A DNA stretch of 64,000 nucleotides from Mercurialis annua (GCF_937616625.2 NC_065572.1:68136653-68200652), one strand, 5' to 3'; shown: positions 21,373 to 32,716, numbered from the stretch's first letter. Translations and numbers: made by a program. The notes: generated by a model not told the origin, from the letters alone.

Positions 21373-21709
21373 GTAAGGAAAAGTTTACATAGCTCGATTT
21401 CTTAAAATTTGTATAAAAAATAAAATGCGTTTTAGAATGGAAGGAAGGGAATTCCTCAATAGCAAGACATTTATTTCTAGATTACGAGTGTTTAAACGAT
21501 TCAACGACTTGAATAAATAAATAAAATAATTATAAAATTATGTGTATTAAATTATTAATACATAGCACTATCTTGCTATAATAAAAACAAATGTATTTCT
21601 ACTTTGTTTGATTCTACTTTTAGCAAAGATTTCTTCTCTTGATACGAACTCTCAAGTCGATGGGACATCAGTGAGGTATTATGCCTACAATAGTTACTTG
21701 AGATATTAA

Positions 21710-22395
21710 CTACTTCACTTTCAAGTTACCCTCAAGCCTCTCAATTGCAGCACCGACGCCGCTTCTTGCTTCTCCGCTTGCATTAGAATCAACATTTGCT
21801 TCATTTGCTTTCTCTATAAGCTTCAGTTGCACCCATCCTACCACAATATACCGTAACTATATTAGAAGTTGAAACGTCCTTGAATATTTCTAGCAGTGAA
21901 TTTTCAGCATAGTCTTTGACTCGCAGTTCAAAGCATCAATGGTGTTCGAAACCAAGAGAACAATCCACCACTATTTGGGATTCGCTTCCGTAGTAGCAGG
22001 TTGAAGAGCATATAGGGACCAAACATTCGTCCTACTTCTAAACATAAACAACAAATCAAATAAAAAATACAAGGAAGATGAGATCCATTACCAAGAGGAA
22101 AACAGAATGCTGCACCCAAAACTGATCCCAGCAGCACATTACTGTTGCTGCACCCCAGTTCACAGTTCCGGCCGATTTCAGTGTTTCCTAAGTTAAAGAA
22201 GGAAAATAAAATCAGAAATATTAACATCTAAGGTTCCTCAGTTATGTAATTGAAATTCTAATTGAAATACTATTATTACTACAACCAATCCTATAGAAAT
22301 TACGCGTTACATAAAGTTTTAAAGATATTTCAAATATTATGCGCGGTTGTTCTTACATTGGAGACTGTTTCTTCAGTTTTTTCAACTGTTTCCAT
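21710..22395 (-). pseudogene. Tim17/Tim22/Tim23-family pseudogene (unit 1 copy)
   Basis: This is a minus-strand copy of the intact gene at 28328-29751. The exon 1 counterpart is METVEKTEETVSN (ATG at 22393-22395). The exon 2 counterpart breaks off after GCAACAGTA and continues directly inside exon 4 (ATGTGCTGCTGGG), so the end of exon 2, all of exon 3 and the start of exon 4 are missing. The fused exon is out of frame for the conserved NVLLGSVLGAAFCFPL segment. The last exon (21710-21837) is still recognisable, with the stop at 21710-21712. A functional product is unlikely. Confidence 0.8.
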
Positions 22396-23217
22396 TGCTA
22401 TTTCACTTCCTCAAAGAAATCAAATCAAGAACTTTTGCTTCAGTTTCTGAGTAACCAAACACAAAATAAATTGATTTAGTGAAATAACAGCCATGGCTGT
22501 TCTATTCTAACAATGAGGAGGCTAGACAACACAAAATGACATACATATCCAAACTTGATCCAGCTCCATTTTGAGAGCTCGAGCACGAGCTCCGATAATA
22601 TAGATACTCGAACTCGACTCGATTATCTGTGTAAAAAATTAAGAAAGTCACAAATAAAATGTTATTCAGCATCAATTATGATTCCTTAATAACATTTAAC
22701 CTTTAATAACAAAATAAAGCTCAATGCCAAAAAAAAAACAAATTTGGGTGTTTTGAAATTTTCTTTTTTCGATTTATAATTCAATCCGCTTGATCCGTTG
22801 AAACCTACTATTTTTGATCTTCAATCTACATCTTCAGTGAAACTCTAAAAAGATAGGTTGATACTCTTTTCATTTCTTAAAAGCTCAAACAAACACTAGT
22901 GTGATCCAAAAAATCTTAATTAAAGAAGATATATAAAACTTTAAACTTTATTCCAATAAGAAAAAAGCAAAATCCAAATCAAACACTAAATTTGTGAACT
23001 AAGACTTATTGAACTAAAATAATTAGTAATATGGGCGGAGATAAGATGATTTTTCCGGCTAACCAAAAAAGTCATCTTCTCCCACCCTTAAAAACATGAA
23101 GAAAATGAGATTTTTTTTAGAGAGAATGAGAGAATAAAAATTATAGAGAGAGGGAATTTTTTTATGTTCAGCTTTTAATTTAAATGGACTTAACCTTTAG
23201 CTTTTGAGAAAAAAAAA
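22396..23217. other. Upstream flank of the Tim17-family pseudogene
   Basis: From about 22440 to 22720 it matches the upstream flank of the intact gene (29825-30110; shared words CATCCATGGCTGTT and ACACAAAATGACATAC). This fixes the far edge of the duplicated unit. The rest is AT-rich with no gene seen. Confidence 0.55.
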
Positions 23218-23692
23218 AGGCCTAATGCCTCAAAATTCCCCGATCTTTTCGATTCTACCCTGACGTTGAAAATTTGTCAATTTTACCTTATTTTGTATTT
23301 TTGTGTTTCAATTGTATCCTGAAATATTAAATTGACGTCTTTTTCATTTGGAAAAAATTTAAAAACGTTCTCCATGTCTAACATATATTACTTGTATGTG
23401 TTTAAACTTTATTAAAGAATTTAAATTAGTTTAATTTGATTATGATTTTTAGTTAGTTTTTAAAAATAAAGGATTTATTTGTACTTTTTTTAAATGAAAA
23501 TAAATTTAATTTTATCTTTCGATTTCGTTAATTGAATGATTTTATCATTTAAGTACAAAAATTCACAAAAATTAAAAAACTAGAGGTACAATTAAACGAT
23601 AAAATGCAAAATAGGTTAAAACTGACTAGTTTTTAACTTCAGGCTAGGATTGAAAAGTGGCTAAACGGTCAGATTTTTTTGATGCATTAGAC
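23218..23692. mobile_element. MITE, family 'AGGCCTAAT', copy 1
   Basis: Starts AGGCCTAATGCCTCAAAA and ends TTTGATGCATTAGAC, giving imperfect terminal inverted repeats. Inside are an ACCCTGACGTTGAAAAT...CAATTTTACC block near the left and its inverted counterpart near the right. Related copies lie at 38299-38784 and 48367-48872. The element is non-coding and flanked by A-runs, so its target duplication is ambiguous. Confidence 0.75.
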
Positions 23693-23795
23693 AAAAAAAA
23701 GGTTTTTTTAAAAAACTAAAGACTTCCCAAACTATAAATTCACGTAAAGTTTGAATTAGGGTTAGTATTATGAAACACAAAAACCAGCCAAAAAC

Positions 23796-23951
23796 ATGCC
23801 AATTCCTCATGAAATAATTGTGGAGATACTTCTGCGATTACCTCTCGACTCTTTGATGCAATTAAGAAGCGTTTGCAAAGCATGGCACTTAATGATTACC
23901 AAGGATCCCCAATTCATTCAACACTGCGCTGAACATCAACTGCGCTGGTAA
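23796..23951 (+). pseudogene. Truncated F-box protein gene (F-box domain only)
   Basis: ATG at 23796 opens 51 codons that form almost only an F-box: IPHEIIVEILLRLPLDSLMQ, then LRSVCKAWHLMITKDPQFI, ending LRW and TAA. In plant F-box proteins this N-terminal domain binds the SKP1 subunit of SCF ubiquitin ligases, while C-terminal kelch, FBA or LRR parts choose the target. No such part follows. The stop overlaps a possible splice donor (CTG/GTAAATTC), but I find no downstream exon before gene A copy 2. It is a gene fragment or a mini F-box protein. Confidence 0.65.
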
Positions 23952-24290
23952 ATTCTTTCAATTTACTCTGTTCAATCCCAAATCTATATATAAGTTTTAG
24001 TAATTTAATGTTCATCTGATAGATGATATTAGTTTAATAGTTTTGTTCATCTAGATTTGTTTGTTTTAATCAACAATATGAGGGATAATCGAATAGGATT
24101 TGTTATTCGTTAAATATGACTATGTCTAAATATAAGTTTAAAATCAGTGCATCTTAACATATTTGAGTTAAAATTAAACATGTAAATTTAATAAATGAAA
24201 CTCTGCTGCTGATTAATTATGGAAAAGTCGAATTAAACTCGTAAGATATGAAATCCCTCTGTCTTTGATTACAAAACAGAAATTGAATAG
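23952..24290. other. Intergenic, no gene seen
   Basis: AT-rich stretch between the F-box fragment and the start of duplication unit 2. No kelch-like or LRR-like coding was recognised in any frame. Confidence 0.5.
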
Positions 24291-24478
24291 ATTTTTTGGA
24301 ATTGAAAAATAAAATAAAATGGGTGGGGCGAAGGCTACAGAAAACCCAGCCTATAAACGTATATGCAATGCGTTATAGTGTGTTCTTCAAATCGCAATTG
24401 CTTCCAGGCAAAAAAAAATCACAATTGCTTTGTGTTGTTTGTATCCGCCGGCAAGTGAGAGAAATCTGAAATTCATCT

Positions 24479-26249
24479 CATGCAAAGACGTAGGTATGTC
24501 GACTTCCATACCTATATCAAAGATGCTATTTGCGCCTATACGACGTGCTTATCAAGTTATTTGGGCATTATATACAAAAAAATAGGTGTTAATCTGAATC
24601 CATAACCCTAGCCTCTAATCATCTGAAACTTAAAATTTCATGCATTTGCAGTTTGAAATTTTATAGTTCTGTGAGTGATTTTGTGATATATGTTCAAATG
24701 TTGCTGTTAAGAAATTATTTGTGATTTTATCTGATAATAACTGCTATCAAATGATTAGATCAGTTTGGAATTTTAGTTCTGTGAGTGCTATATGTTGCCA
24801 AATAAAATGTTGCGATTAAGGAATAATCTGTGCTTTTATCCAATAATGACTGCTATAAAATGATTAGATCAGTTTGGAATTTTGTAGTTCTCTAATTTGA
24901 TTAGCTGTAAGTGATTTTCATTTTGTGATAATATGTTGTCAAATGCTGTAGTTGAGGACTAATTTGTACTTTTATTCAATTATGACTGCTATCAAATGAT
25001 TTGATCAGTTTGGAATTTAGACTAGCTGTGAGTGATCAATTTTGTGATAATATGTTGTCAAATACTGCAGTTACGGAATAATTTGTACTTTTATCCGATA
25101 ATGGCTGCTATCAAAATCAAATGATTCTATCAGTTTGGAATTTCTGTAATTAGACAAGCTGTGAGTGATTGAGTGATTTTGTGATAATATGTTGTCAAAT
25201 GCTGCAATTAAGGAATAATTTGTGTTTTTATCCGATAATGACTGCTATCAAATGGTTAGATCTGTTTGGAATTTTGTAGTTCTCTAATTTCTTTTATTAA
25301 ACTAGCTGTGATTGAGTGATTTTATGACAATATGTTGTCAAATGTTGCATTTAAGGAAAAATTGTTATTAAATAATTAAATGAGTATATTAAGTTGTTCA
25401 CTTGAATTTTAATTTACTGTCTTTTTCCAATGATATCAAATATAGTATATTATGTTGTTTATTTTGTTTTTAGTTTAATTTTACTGTTTCCCATCAACAA
25501 CTATGGGATCTTTTTATTAGGTTTCAAACTAAATGTGTTTTTAATTAAGTGTCTTTGCTTCTCTTTTTCAGGTTCGAACATTTGTATGAGAGACTGTCTC
25601 ATTTCGGTCTCCCCGAGCATGTTCCAAAATTCAAAAAGAATCTTCATTTATGCATGTGCCAACAAGGCCAAGCTGCTACGCATCTATTGAGCACTCCGGG
25701 CACTGATGTGAATGCTCAGCTGGAGAGAGCTTTGGAATACACTGGCATGTTCACTCTCCATGCAGAGCTCAAGGATCGAATATCCTATGAAAGATGGATG
25801 GCGGCTGTGAGTAATTTTGAGATTCCTAACGATTCTCCTGAAATTCAACAGCGGCCTCCAAGGGTGTTGGAGTATGTTAAAAATGGAATTCAAACTGATG
25901 TCTATGAGTAAGCAACACTTAAACTAGTGTTTTAAATTCAGTATGTTTTTGTAATTTTTACACATTGATCTTTTGTTGTTTGTTTATTAGATATGATGAG
26001 GTGTATGGGAAGTTGGTCCATTATGGTCTTGCGGTATTTATTAATGAATTGAAACATCGGATTTCATTTCGGACGAATTATCTCGAGACTCATCCTCAAT
26101 GGGCCGGAGTTGTTGAAAGCTCGCCTATTTCTACGTTAGAGGTATTGCGATACAACGGACTTCACGAGCTACTGAAATATCTAGAGCTTCATATCGCCTT
26201 TAATAATGCATGTGGCCGGAGAGATGTTCCAATTCAGCCTCACATATAA
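24479..26249 (+). pseudogene. 'Gene A' copy 2: start codon lost and C-terminus deleted
   Basis: Exon 1 is recognisable near 24479-24530, but the copy 1 ATG is ATC here and its splice donor is interrupted by an insertion of about 55 bp. Exon 2 (25572-25907) keeps the full frame: FEHLYERLSHFGLPEHVPK, then LERALEYTGMFTLHAELKDR and RPPRVLEYVKNGIQTDVYE. Exon 3 (25991-26249) reads YDEVYGKLVHYGLAVFINEL and ends abruptly at IQPHI-stop. The DNA then continues as the 3' flank of copy 1 (TAAGGAAAAGTTTACATAG), so about 370 bp with the C-terminal end of exon 3 and exon 4 are deleted. Intron 1 is swollen by a minisatellite. Family uncertain, as for copy 1. Confidence 0.6.
24660..25390 (+). repeat. Minisatellite of about six 110-140-bp units in intron 1 of gene A copy 2
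   Basis: Each unit contains CTGTGAGTGATTTTGTGATA, ATGTTGTCAAATGCTGCAGT, GGAATAATTTGTGCTTTTAT, CCGATAATGACTGCTATCAA and ATGATTAGATCAGTTTGGAA with point differences. Gene A copy 1 has the same block only once (about 20160-20270), so the array grew after the duplication. Confidence 0.85.
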
Positions 26250-26354
26250 GGAAAAGTTTACATAGCTCGATTTCTTAAAATTTGTATAAAAAATAAAATG
26301 GCTTTTAGAACGGAAGGAAGGGAGTTCTTCAATAGCAAGACATTTTTTTCTAGA

Positions 26355-26830
26355 CCAGTGTCGCTTTACGTGTTTCACACGTGACTCGTAGTGTCTCTTC
26401 AAATTATCAAATAAAATTTAAAATAATAATTAATTTGAAATAGTTTATCTTATTAAATACTTTATATGACTGTTTAATTGATTTTTTTTAATTTGTACTC
26501 AAATTTTATAATTATAGATAATGTTAATAGAAAATATAAAATTAAAATTAAAATAGTTGTTAATTTAAATAGTTTATCTTATTTGGAATTTTATACAATT
26601 AAAAAATAATTAAAATAGTAATCATTAAATAGTCAAAGTAATTTATTTTAGTTAGTACTCTATACAATTATCTCAACATAGTAGTTTATTTTAGTTACTA
26701 CTTTAACTTATCTTAATATAGTAGTTTATTTTAGTTAGTACTCTAATTTTAATGATTATCTTAATAATTAATAATTAAATTTTATAAGTAAAAAAGACAT
26801 TAACGTAAATGTGCATGCCTCCCCATAACT
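26355..26830 (-). mobile_element. Non-autonomous Helitron relic, minus orientation
   Basis: Read on the minus strand, the 3' end carries a hairpin ACGTGT-GAA-ACACGT, then AAAGCGACA and a terminal CTGG followed by T. This fits a Helitron end (hairpin, CTRR, A/T target). Copy 1 of the duplication lacks this DNA at the same place (after TTTCTAGA, about 21480), so it inserted after the duplication. The 5' end lacks the TCTATACTATATATAAAAG start seen in the related element at 27065, so it is 5'-truncated or altered. Confidence 0.65.
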
Positions 26831-26957
26831 AGTGTTTAAACGATTCAATGACTTGAATAAACAAATCAATAAATAAATAATTATGTGAATTATGTGAATT
26901 AAATTATTAATACATAGAACTATCTTGCAATAATAAAAGCAAATAGACTATAAAAAT

Positions 26958-28054
26958 TAGGGGTGTCAAAATGGGTTGGCGGGTCGTGTTCGTGTCGTGT
27001 CGACCTACTCTGTTGAGACAATTAGGGTCACACGAACACGACCCATTTAACTATTCTATATCTATCTATACTATATATAAAAGCACGGATGAGGGGGGTA
27101 CAGGCACATTTATGTCTTCTTCACTTATAAAATTTAATTATTAATTAAAAACAATAAAGATAATCATTAAAATTAGAGTACTAACTAAAATAAACTACTA
27201 TGTTAAGATAAGTTGGAGTACTAACCAAAATAAACTACTATGTTGAGATAATTGAATAGAGTACTAATTAAAATAGACTACTTTGACTATTTAATGATTA
27301 CTATTTTAATTAGTTTTATTGTATAGAATTCTAAATAAGGTAACTATTTCAATGAACTATTATTTTAATCTTTACTTATCTTCTATTAAAATTATCTACA
27401 ATATAAAATTTGAGTACCAATTTAAATTTTTTAAATAATTAAAATTGTTATCTTAAGTAATTAATAAGATAAACTATTTCAAATTAACTATTAATTTAAA
27501 TTTTATTTGATAATTTGATTAGTCACACTACACTACGAGTCACGTGTAAAATACGTAAAGCGACACTAGTCGTGTTAAAATTCTCAACCCTAACACGACA
27601 CGAATTTTAAACGAGTGACACGACACGACACGATTAACACGTTAAGATAAACTGGTAACACGATTAACATAATTACACGGCTAACACGACCCACTTAACA
27701 TTTTAAAAAAAATAAACCATAAAATATAATTTTAACCTCAAATCTATTAATTAATATTCAAACTGTATATAATTAATTTTATTTTTATATTAATAAATTA
27801 ATTTAGTAATTTTATTTTATATTTTTTATAATTATAACTATTTTATTTTATATTATTATAAATAATTAAATTTGTAAACGGATTAGGTGGGTTAGATGGG
27901 TTCGCGAGTCAACCCGTGACACACCCATTTATTTCGTGTCATAAACGGGTTGACACGTTTTTAACACGAACCCGCTAAGACTCACCCCGGATTCGCCAAA
28001 TTTACGGGTTAGACGAATCGTGTTATCGTGTCATGACCCATTTTGACACCCGTA
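26958..28054. mobile_element. Non-autonomous hAT-type element with nested Helitron
   Basis: The termini are TAGGGGTGTCAAAATGGG and its inverted form ending TTTTGACACCCGTA. They are flanked by an exact 8-bp duplication ATAAAAAT (26950-26957 and 28055-28062), the hAT signature. The interior is rich in ACACGAC/GTGTCGTG words and carries no transposase. Unit 1 of the local duplication has no such insert at the matching spot (about 21590). A Helitron at 27065-27569 splits it. Confidence 0.88.
27065..27569 (+). mobile_element. Non-autonomous Helitron (505 bp) inside the hAT element
   Basis: Begins TCTATACTATATATAAAAG after an A and ends CGACACTAG before a T, as expected for Helitrons (5' TC, 3' CTRR, insertion between A and T, no target duplication). 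A degenerate stem precedes the end. Its body matches the relic at 26355-26830 in inverted orientation. No coding capacity. Confidence 0.75.
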
Positions 28055-28327
28055 ATAAAAATTCTGTAAAGTATATTCAACTTTATAAAAAAGGGTCGGT
28101 TAAAGATTATTTGGCTGTTCAGAGTTGAAAAAAATTAACTTCCGTAACTACAATACTACACTTTGTATTGCATCGCAGTAGTCAAAATCTAAAAAAATCA
28201 AAGGTGTCACAAATGTATTTCTACTTTGTTTGATTCTATTTTTAACACAAATTTCTTCTCTTGGTACGAACTCTCAAGTCAATGGGACATCAGAGAGGTA
28301 TTATGCCTACAATAGTTGAGATATTAA

Positions 28328-29751
28328 CTACTTCACTTTCAAGTTCCCCTCAAGCCTCTCAATTGCAGCACCAACGCCGCTTCTTGCTTCTCCGCTTGCA
28401 TTTGAATCAACATTTCCTTCATTTGCTTTCTCTATAAGCTTCAGTTGCACCCAACCTACCACAATATACCGTAACTATATTAGAAGTTGGAACGTCCTTG
28501 AATATTTCTAGTAGTGAATTTTCAGCATAGTATTTAACTTGCAGTTCAAAGCATCCAATGGTGTTCGAAACCAAGAGAACAATCCACCACTATTTGGGAT
28601 TCACTTCCGTAGTAGCAGGTTGAAGAGCATATAGGGACCAAACATTCATCCTACTTCTAAACATAAACAACAAATCAAATAAAAAATACAAGGAAGATGA
28701 GATCCATTACCAAGAGGAAAACAGAATGCTGCACCCAAAACTGATCCCAGCAGCACATTCCTAGCACGCCATCGGAAAGATCCAGGCACTAATGCACAAT
28801 TTTAAAATAAACAAAAACAAAAATCAGATTTCAGTTGATAGTGATCATATGATGCTGCTAATATAAATAAATTGATAATTCTTTTTTCCATATCAAATTA
28901 ATTAACTGATCAGTTCAGCACACTAATTTTCAACACTCGGAAAGCGAAGAAAGCCATTTGATTGGGACATAGAAGTATTACAAATTAAGCCAAATGTAGC
29001 AGCCGTTGCAGAACCAGCTCCTACAACATTGAAAACATCATGGACACCCCGCTTCTCAGCCAGCAGATTTTGTACACCATAAAATGCAGCAGTAAACAAC
29101 CCAAGGCGCACTCCACCAACAATTGAACCACGAGTGACTCTGAGAAATCTCTTCTCCATTGCATCTCTCATCAATCGATGCTGTTCACGCTTGTCAGGAG
29201 TGCTCCCAAGCTTCAACATTACTTCTGCATCCTTGCTCTGTAAGTTATCATCATCGTGATGATGAAGTCAGTTGCTGAAATATTAAAAGAACTTGCATAT
29301 ATAAACAATGACAGAGTTCCATCACAACAGAAAAGTCTAATAGATTAAGAACGAGAAAAAAAGGATGAACTTACGACAGAAGCAGCTGCCTCCTTGCTAC
29401 CTCCATATAACATGCCTGCAAATATTCCGATTACTGTTGCTGCACCCCAGTTCACAGTTCCCGCCAATTTCAGTGTTTCCTAAGTTAAAAAAGTAAAAAT
29501 AAAATCAGAAAAATAACATCTAAGGTTCCTCAGTTCTGTAATAGAAATTCTGATTCAAAAGCAGAAAAAGTAACAAAACAGTAGATTATGATTAATCTCA
29601 ACCTTAACAGCAAATGGGAAGTACTGTTACTATAACAAGTTAACAACCAATCCAATAGAATTGTGTTAAATAAAGTTTCATAGAGATTTTAAGTATGCAC
29701 AGTTGTTCTTACATTGGAGACGATTTCTTCAGGTTTTTCATCCGTTGCCAT
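28328..29751 (-). CDS. Tim17/Tim22/Tim23-family membrane protein (HP20/At4g26670-like), 201 aa
   Basis: Five minus-strand exons with GT-AG borders: 29713-29751 (MATDEKPEEIVSN), 29375-29479, 28982-29237, 28711-28788 and 28328-28455, together 202 codons including the stop. The Tim17 domain covers most of the protein: TVNWGAATVIGIFAGMLYGG, GSIVGGVRLGLFTAAFYGVQ and RNVLLGSVLGAAFCFPLG are glycine-rich hydrophobic helices, giving about four membrane spans. In plants such proteins sit in mitochondrial or chloroplast inner membranes; close relatives (HP20, HP30) are linked to chloroplast protein import. The exact organelle cannot be read from the sequence. It is convergent with gene A copy 2, and a dead duplicate lies at 21710-22395. 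Confidence 0.88.
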
Positions 29752-30440
29752 TGCAATTTCACTTCCTCAAGGAAATCAAAACGATAAAAGGTAAAGTGTA
29801 CTCAAAAAGTTTTGAACTTTTCCTTCAGTTTCTGAGTAACCAAACACAAGGTAATTGATTTAGTGACAGAACATCCATGGCTGTTGTAGTAGTCTACGAA
29901 GTGAGGTTGCTAGTGAGCACAAAATGACATACGTACCCAAATTAGATTGAGCTCCATTTTCAGAAATTAAACTCGAGGTCCATAGGATAATATAGATATT
30001 CGAATTCGACTTGATTATCTGTACCAGAAATTATAAACAAAATTGAATCACAAATAAATTTTAATTCAGCATCATCAATTATGATTTTATAATAACATTC
30101 ATTATAAAATTAACAAAATGAAGTTCACCCCTCAAAATAATAATCTGCCGAGCGAGCAATTAAATTTAACCAAATACGAAACCCTACAAAACTTCACCAA
30201 TTTACTGTCTAACAAAATCACATAAATTAGAAGCATTTATAAATTGTAAAAATTTACAGATTTTGGTTGGCCAAAAATTACTAACCGGTGTAGTGAGAAG
30301 CGGATCCGGGACCACCAGAAGAAAACAAGAGGCCGACGGTGTCCGGGGAGGGAAAAGCGACGCGAGGAAGCAGCAGCGGCAGAAGGTAGAAGCGGTGAGA
30401 AAGAAAAGTGGTAGCGGTGGCAAGCAGGGCGGCGGAGTTG
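29752..30440 (-). promoter_or_regulatory. Upstream region and probable 5' leader of the Tim17-family gene
   Basis: Minus-strand upstream DNA of the gene at 28328-29751. A GC-rich stretch at about 30290-30430 stands out from AT-rich surroundings and could be a non-coding first exon, with an intron between it and the ATG. The open frames on either strand there show no recognisable protein. Exact start site not determinable. Confidence 0.4.
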
Positions 30441-30450
30441 ATTTAAAAAC

Positions 30451-31177
30451 GAACAAAGGATCAATTCACCCCGAAATATCAAAATAGTCATTTTTTAAGG
30501 TTTTTGGTCAAACTAATCCACAATTTGCATTTTCATATCAAAAAAACCCGCAATTTGTGTTTTCGTATCAAAAACCCGCAACTTGCATTTTCATATCAAA
30601 AAGGCCCTTTAACACAAAAAAAGTGGATTAACTAATTACAAAAATTTAACTTAATTAATACTAATTTAATACTAATTTAATACAATTAAAAACATGTTTA
30701 ACATTAATTAAACCTAATCTAAACTAAAAAATCCTAAATCTAACCCCATCGGAAACTGCCACTGCTGCCGCCCTATCGACTGCGTTGTTCATCCCTAAAA
30801 CGATATGTTTAGGTCGATAGTGGGGTCGAGGTGGAGGTGAGGGTGGAGGCGTACGACGGTGGGTGGAGGCAGATGGTGGGTAGAGGACGAATGGTGATCA
30901 GAGAAAGAAGAATAAAAAAGGAAAAGGAAAAATAATTTCTCAATATTTTATTAAAAATTATTAAGGAACAATTAAAGAGATAAAAAAAATACTAAGGATT
31001 TTTAATTTTTTTTAAATTTTATACGAAAAGTGTGATTCACTTGCGGGGATGAGAGTGAGGAGGGACTTTTTTTAATGCACTTTAACATAGTTACGGGTCT
31101 GTTTGACCTAAAATCCTCTAAAATGATTTTTTTTGATATTTCGTTTTAAGTTAAGGAGGTGAATTGGTCCTTTGTTC
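30451..31177. mobile_element. Non-autonomous MULE-like element (727 bp)
   Basis: The termini GAACAAAGGATCAATTCACC and GGTGAATTGGTCCTTTGTTC are inverted repeats with one mismatch, and imperfect inverted similarity continues inward. A perfect direct repeat ATTTAAAAAC (30441-30450, 31178-31187) flanks it, fitting the 9-11-bp duplications of Mutator-like elements. It contains no transposase. It lies just upstream of the Tim17-family gene. Confidence 0.8.
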
Positions 31178-31226
31178 ATTTAAAAACTACACTAAACTTT
31201 AAATACTCCCTCCGTCCCATTATAAT

Positions 31227-31807
31227 TGATGGATACCGAATCCTATTCTACTTATAATGGAGCCGAGTCGCAGGATATCTATTCTCAGACGACACCAGAC
31301 TCCCGCCCAAAGGGCCGAATCCACCGGATCCGCCTTGACTGGAATACATCATTCGACATCATAAAGACCGAATCCCTAAGGACTCGGACAAAGCATGTCG
31401 ACCCCGGGATTCGGATAAGATATCCAAGATCTACGCATATTCGGAGTATCTGTCCTATTTGGATACAAATTCCAACTTAAAAAGATAGCCTCCAACTTAG
31501 GAAGACGAGACTGTTTAGGAATATCTTCCTAAATAGGACTCCTGTCTGAATAAGGAAGGACACTCCTAATCAGGGTCAAACCCTACTAAATAGGAATCAC
31601 TTTCCTACTACAACTCTGCAAGGCATACATTCGACTACTATAAAAGGAGCTTGAGGTATGCCTAAACACACAACTTATAACAAATACAATTATTCTCCCT
31701 TAAGCCTAAACTGACTTAAGCATCGGAGAGCTAATCGGACAAACCGTCCGATTAGCCATCTACACTGTTTTGCAGGATTAATGCCGTCGAGATGCCGGAA
31801 TCCATCA
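31227..31807 (+). repeat. 5' LTR of the LARD-like element (581 bp)
   Basis: Reads the same as the LTR at 36653-37233, with a constant offset of 5426 bp. A TATA-like ACTATAAAAGG lies near 31639, with room for a transcript start about 30 bp downstream. An inverted GCTAATCGGAC/GTCCGATTAGC stem (about 31729-31758) may act in the RNA. Confidence 0.9.
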
Positions 31808-31808
31808 A

Positions 31809-31827
31809 TTGGCGCCGTCTGTGGGAA
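31809..31827 (+). other. Primer binding site of the LARD-like element
   Basis: TTGGCGCCGTCTGTGGGAA lies 1 base after the LTR end. The TGGCGCCGT start matches the 3' end of plant Asp-tRNA; the remainder matches less well. Confidence 0.7.
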
Positions 31828-32645
31828 AAGCTTGAAAACTTTGAACTTAAAGCAGCTTTTCTGAACTCAAATAAATTCTTATTGAAGGATGGCATCCGAC
31901 GGGACTAATCCAAAATAATAATTTCGAAAGAGTCAGATTCATCAAGAATTATTGTTGATCAACTCTAATTGATTGGCCAAGAAAAAAGAAAACGGGTGAC
32001 AAAATATTAAAGCTAAGGCTAGAAGCAGGTCCCTGGAATATGGAGCATAATCGGCCAAAATAAAAAAAGAAGAAACAAGGTCACAATATTTGGCCACATT
32101 TAAAGAATAAAAAAGTCACAGAAATTGATTTGGCCAAGAAACAAAGAAGCTGGTGATAATGGCAAAACAAGCAGGTTATATAATTATTGTCCAAATTCAA
32201 AAGGAAATCACGAGAAGATTTTCTGGAATCACCAAGACCACGTTCGGAATTGACAAATTAAAAATATTATTTTATTATCGACAAGCGATGAATCACGATA
32301 AGTTCACAAACTCATTAAATATTTTATTACATGTGAAATTAATTACTCGTGTCATGATTTCAGCATGTTGCCCATATCGCATGATTTCTTCTAAATTGAT
32401 CGATTAATCATGTCTATAATTTGCAATTATTTTTGCATTAATCAAAATTACAATATAAAATCTATTAAAATATATATTTTGTCTTAATATAATATTTGAG
32501 ATCTTTACTTATTAGGAAAGATTTATAAATAAATAAATTTGCAATGCTTTAACTAAGCACATATGTATGACTATATGAGATCTCTTTCTTTTTAGGAAAG
32601 ATATATACATGAATAACTTGACGATATTTTAACATATGAGTACAA

Positions 32646-32648
32646 ATA

Positions 32649-32716
<68 letters not shown>
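32646..32716. repeat. (AT)n microsatellite in the LARD-like interior
   Basis: About 70 bp of nearly pure TA repeats, interrupted once by TATCTA. Confidence 0.9.

Noticed and set aside
21928..22227. Minus-strand 99-codon frame
   Set aside because: It is a chance reading through the fused exons and introns of the Tim17-family pseudogene; only a short part matches the family.
30202..30491. Open frames on both strands in the GC-rich stretch upstream of the Tim17-family gene
   Set aside because: Low-complexity translations (Pro/Ser/Phe-rich or basic) with no known domain; more likely a non-coding leader.
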